Assembly (NCBI GenBank): GCA_016839635.1
Contig: JAEOTV010000127.1
Coordinates: 1-38,202 of the forward strand
DNA from: Promethearchaeota archaeon
GTDB taxonomy: Archaea > Asgardarchaeota > Lokiarchaeia > Sigynarchaeales > SOKP01
Reading direction: 5' to 3'
Length of the DNA stretch: 38,202 nucleotides
A model generated the notes under the pieces. That model did not search any database. It had not been told where the DNA came from and was given only the letters and a program-made list of their open reading frames with translations. Made by a program: the position numbers and the translations under genes. The first letter of the stretch is position 1; each line of letters begins with the position of its first letter. Below, piece after piece: positions 34,618 to 38,202 of the stretch.

Positions 34618-35589
34618 TTAAAATTTATCTAGTAAGAGATCATCAATTTGTTTTACCAAATCTGATGATAAAGGTCCTAATTCTAATGTTTTAGCATTTT
34701 CCTCAATTTGTTCAATTGTTTTTGCTCCGGGTATTGGTATTGTGGTTTCACTAGTAGCCATAAGATAGCCAAGTTGCGCCTGAATTATCGTTCTATCGTC
34801 TTTTTCTATTATCTGTTTTATTTCAGGAAGGATTTTGTTAATTGTTATATAACGTTCTTGAGAAAAATCAACTCCAGCTAGCATATGATCAGCTGAAATT
34901 TTAGTATGTTCATTATATTTCCCCGTTAGTATACCAGAAGCTAAAGGACTTCTTATTAATCCAATTAGGTTGTTTTTTTCACAGATTTGTATCATTGGAT
35001 CATTAGAAAGTGTTATATTCATTGCATATTGTACGGAATTGCAATTTTCACTTTTTGCGAAGATTTCCATTCGCTTTGGATCATCTGTACTCCATCCATA
35101 GCCTCCAATCAAACCTTCTTCTACTAATTCTTCTAAGATTATTTGAACTCTTCTCGCGTCATCAGAATCATGTTGACTAGAATGTAATTGATAAATATCA
35201 ATAAAATCAGTTTGAAGACGTTTCATACTAGCTTCAATTGCACTGCGAATGTACTCAGGACTTGTGTTTTTCTTACTAGGGGTACGAAGATTTCCTTCCT
35301 CAAAAACACCTCCAAATTTTGTAGCAATTATAACCTCATCCCTATCTTCTTTCAGCGCCTTTCCGAGAACTTTTTCACTTCTCCCTGCGCCATATATATC
35401 TGCTGTGTCAAATAGATTTATTCCAAGTTCTATAGCCCTTTGGACCGTTTTTATTGATTCTTCATCATTTACTTTTCCATAAGCTAGATAAGCTCCATCG
35501 GAGCGCATAAATGGTCCACCAAGACCAAAACATCCCATTCCTAAGGCGCTTACAGCTTTCTTGCTTCCTTTAATTTTTCTTTTTAACAT
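34618..35589 (-). CDS. Aldo/keto reductase
   Basis: A 323-residue NAD(P)H-dependent aldo/keto reductase. The catalytic tetrad is visible: Asp61 and Tyr66 (DTADIYG), Lys91 (ATKFG) and His136 (YQLH). The barrel strands and C-terminal cofactor motif (IPIPGAKTIEQIEENA) are in place. It resembles the bacterial YghZ/YajO-type group rather than eukaryotic reductases. The start ATG at 35589 has GGTGAT four bases upstream. A 15-nt palindrome lies about 45 nt upstream. Substrate unknown. Confidence 0.93.
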   Translation of the reverse strand: MLKRKIKGSKKAVSALGMGCFGLGGPFMRSDGAYLAYGKVNDEESIKTVQRAIELGINLFDTADIYGAGRSEKVLGKALKEDRDEVIIATKFGGVFEEGNLRTPSKKNTSPEYIRSAIEASMKRLQTDFIDIYQLHSSQHDSDDARRVQIILEELVEEGLIGGYGWSTDDPKRMEIFAKSENCNSVQYAMNITLSNDPMIQICEKNNLIGLIRSPLASGILTGKYNEHTKISADHMLAGVDFSQERYITINKILPEIKQIIEKDDRTIIQAQLGYLMATSETTIPIPGAKTIEQIEENAKTLELGPLSSDLVKQIDDLLLDKF

Positions 35590-35956
35590 AAAATCACCGC
35601 TTTTTAGAGGTTAAGTTTACATTTAATTAAATGATTAATTTAATCAAATTATTCACTCTGCTTTACCTTTTATTAAAGATTTCTGTTAATATATAGTTTG
35701 GAATAATGAACTACACTTGAAGTTTAAACTTAATGGATTCAATCAAATTTCATGGCTTATTTGATTTTAGGTAATTAAATAAAATACGTCATGAAAGGCG
35801 TAATTCGATTTCGATGAGTAAGTTGTTTTGAACTTAAATTTTAATATTATAATTTTGAAAATATTATTATACCAAATCAAATTAATATATTTATAAGGAA
35901 TTCATCTTAAATCTAGTTTAACTTGAATTCAAATACAAATTCATGGAGAAAAATTT
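35590..35956. other. Divergent intergenic region (367 nt)
   Basis: No gene was seen. It contains promoters for both flanking genes, the palindrome listed separately, and a 10-bp palindrome TTGAATTCAA (35923-35932) just upstream of the TrmB-like gene. TATA-like AATATATTTATAAGG lies at about 35884-35898, and GGAG at 35945-35948 precedes its ATG by eight bases. Confidence 0.5.
35632..35646. promoter_or_regulatory. 15-nt perfect inverted repeat upstream of aldo/keto reductase
   Basis: TGATTAA-T-TTAATCA, two 7-bp arms around one base, 43 nt before the reductase start and downstream of a TATA-like ACTATATATTA on the minus strand. Same 7-1-7 layout as the repeat at 6987-7001. Candidate repressor site. 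Confidence 0.4.
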
Positions 35957-38202
35957 ATGTCGTTAAAGGATTTCACGAAAGAAATATTCACGCGATATGG
36001 TTTTACTGAGGAACATATCAGCATCTATTTAGTGTATTTAAGAGTTCCACGTGCAACACCATCTGAAGTATTCATGACTTTAACAGAAGGAAATGCAGCT
36101 TTAACTTATGATACAGTATTAGAAGTCACTAATTGGTGAGTTGAGAAAGGTTTCCTCAAGAGAATTGAAGGTATTGTTGATAGGTACATTCCACTTCAGC
36201 CATATTTCGAATTATTTACTAGCGAATCAGAAAAATTTAGAAATGAAATTGCCAAGATAAAGGATAATATCTTAGCTGATCAATCTAATCGTTTTGAAAA
36301 GCTTGAAGCGATTCAAAATAAGAGTATTGGGGAAGTAGAAACTGCCGTTGATAAGCAAATCACAGATTTTTTTGAAGATTCTGATTCAAAGAATAATGCT
36401 AAAAGGAACCGAATTGAAAGTGCCACAACCCGATTTAGTGAAACTACCAAAACATTAGAAAGTAATATTCATAATAGTATGGACACACTAAATTCGAATT
36501 TAAAAAATATTTCAAGTACAAGTGTAACCAGAAATGAATCTGAAATAACTACAACAAAAGATAACCTTACGACTTTAATTTCGAATTTATTAAGTGATTT
36601 TTCAACGAGAGTTGAGAATTTAGATAGAGAATTAAAAATGGAACTTGATGAGCACGTTGAGAGACATAAAAATACCGCGAATCAACTTAAACCTAAAATG
36701 GAACAAATTCTTGAGAAGTATTTGGAACGTATGGATAGAGTTGTCACTGACTTGAAAGCGAAAATTTCGAACTTATTAAAAGAACATGCGACTCATGTAA
36801 AGAATACTACTGATACTCTCCAAACACGCCTAAAAGCGACCGTTGATGATAGGCATCGAACATTAACTGATCAAACAAACGATTTTAAAAGCATGACATT
36901 AACTTTAATTGATAATTTACTTGAACACGCTAATAGATTTACTGATTTTTCAGAAGATATGGCTAAAAAAGGATTTTTCTGGATGGGTAAGAAGAAGAAA
37001 TATAAAGCTCGACATGAAACTACTATACAAAATATATTGAAATATAGTGAACCAATGAAACCTGATTTTATTAAGACTTGTGATGATTATATCACTGATA
37101 CTCGAAGCACTACGGATACAATTAAAACTGATGTAACTGATACTATGGTAAATGAGAATGACGGATTAGCTAATGAAACCAATGATCTTGATTACCGAAC
37201 TCAAGAAACCATAGAAGCACAACTAGAAACCCTTGCTACTGATTTAGCTGGAGAAGTAGATGATACCTTGCAAAATGGTGTAAAAGATTGTTCTGATACC
37301 AGAATAAAATTAAAAGATTCTTTAGAAAGCTCACTTAAAACACACCATAGACAATATGATGACTCAATTAATAATCATAAAGAAAATTCATTAAAACATT
37401 ACACTGACTTTGATCTTGAAATTAAAAAAATAAGCGCTGATTGGACGAGAGATGTCAATACAGATTTTGAAAATAGTAAACGAGATTGTTCAGAAAAAAT
37501 TAATAGTGAAATAAGATTATGGAATGCCGAAGGTAAAGATATGGATACTAATCTATCTGATATGCTTGCAGACCATAAATCTAAATATGAACAAAACGCA
37601 AAAACCCTGCAAAATAGTTTATCAAATACGACACGAGATACTAATCAAAACGTTAAAGATGCTATCGCAGACTTTACTTTACAATTTATGAACTCAATTG
37701 ATGATGCAACCGAATTAGGTGAAAGCAGTGAAAGTAAGTTAACTGATATTCATAATGCTGCAAGTTCAATTCCAGAAATCGCTAAGGTTACAACTTGGCC
37801 AGTGATTGGTAAAGACGCTATGGTTGCAGTTATAAAAGATGCAATTTATAGAGTAAAATCTTCAATTATCATCGTTACTCCATATGTAGTACCTGATATC
37901 TTACAAGTCGTTTCTGAATACGCATTCCAGAAGAAAGCTGTACGGTTTATGTTGACCAGCAGATGGGAACTTGATCAATACTCAGGAATCATTGGAAAAA
38001 TGAAGCAATTAGGTAACATACAATTCCGTCAATTACAAACAGCTGGTGAATTCTTTGCTGTAACTCGGGATGCTGAGGAAGTAATTCTTGCTCCTGCTAC
38101 AGATAAAGAGACTGATATGATAGCAATTGTCTCAAATCAAGAAGGATATGCAAAATTGTACTCACAATTCATAGGACCAATCTTTCAAGCAAATAGCCGA
38201 CC
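35957..38202 (+). pseudogene. TrmB-like wHTH, long coiled-coil regulator interrupted by one TGA; runs off window
   Basis: The frame from ATG 35957 encodes 60 residues of a TrmB-type wHTH (FTEEHISIYLVYLRVPRATP), meets TGA at 36137-36139, and continues in the same frame without any stop to base 38202 (687 more codons). The residues around the TGA (TNW-stop-VEKGFLKRI) are the normal end of the recognition helix and the wing, so the stop cuts a domain in half; TTA to TGA (Leu) would repair it. About 100-600 is a long Asp/Thr/Asn-rich coiled coil. The end (from about 615) is the TrmB C-terminal PLD-like sensor domain (SSIIIVTPYVVPDILQVVSE). It is a recent mutation, sequencing error or recoding; the rest of the frame looks under selection. 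Confidence 0.75.

Noticed and set aside
36137..36139. TGA read as selenocysteine
   Set aside because: The position is a hydrophobic helix site in TrmB-type wHTH domains (Leu expected), not a redox site, and no SECIS can be seen since the gene's 3' end is outside the window.
1..38202. tRNA genes, CRISPR arrays, insertion sequences, integrase or prophage genes
   Set aside because: No cloverleaf with a T-loop-like GTTCAAATC, no regularly spaced repeats, and no transposase or recombinase motifs were found on reading. A tRNA with introns could be missed by eye; tRNAscan-SE would decide.

Overview
The window is AT-rich, gene-dense DNA from an archaeon, most likely a Lokiarchaeia-like Asgard. Archaeal markers seen directly are a TFIIB-type factor (TFB), a short archaeal/eukaryotic-type prolyl-tRNA synthetase, deoxyhypusine synthase, pyruvoyl-dependent arginine decarboxylase, a GH57 enzyme, an EMC3/DUF106-type membrane protein and TATA-like promoters. 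The Lokiarchaeia placement is an inference from base composition, from bacterial-type glycerolipid genes and from membrane-anchored winged-helix (wHTH) regulators. No rRNA, tRNA, CRISPR array, insertion sequence or integrase was recognised.

Layout: 1-2786 (minus) holds an edge-truncated acidic protein, a GtrA-like protein, a zinc-ribbon membrane protein, an EMC3-like protein and a radical SAM protein. 2914-6555 (plus) is a two-gene heterodimeric ABC exporter with one degenerate ATP site. 6587-10786 (minus) holds a coiled-coil/zinc-ribbon protein, a three-gene glycerol-3-phosphate dehydrogenase-type operon and a small tail-anchored protein. 11033-14064 (plus) is a translationally coupled D-lactate/glycolate dehydrogenase and LarA racemase pair. 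14348-17358 (plus) holds a membrane alpha/beta hydrolase and TFB. 17515-23310 holds a small exported protein, a PlsY-SEC59-like fusion, an unknown coiled protein, ProRS, two small genes missed by a 60-residue cutoff, and a metallo-beta-lactamase-fold hydrolase. 23422-27359 holds a PLP enzyme, a divergent deoxyhypusine synthase / arginine decarboxylase pair and a seven-helix protein. 27499-30854 holds a GH57 branching enzyme, an M24 hydrolase and a nitroreductase. 30996-34409 is a cluster of membrane-bound wHTH proteins. 34618 to the end holds an aldo/keto reductase and a very long TrmB-like coiled-coil protein whose frame is interrupted by one TGA.

The most unusual items are: (i) a CDF-transporter-like membrane core flanked by two wHTH domains; (ii) its neighbour, a membrane-anchored double-wHTH regulator beside a secreted protein with a similar-looking ectodomain; (iii) a PlsY domain fused to a SEC59/DGK1-like CTP-dependent lipid kinase domain, in the same window as a G3P dehydrogenase operon; and (iv) the TGA-interrupted TrmB coiled-coil gene, open to the window end. 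Functional links supported by position are lactate oxidation plus racemisation, agmatine/hypusine synthesis, and possible bacterial-type glycerolipid metabolism.
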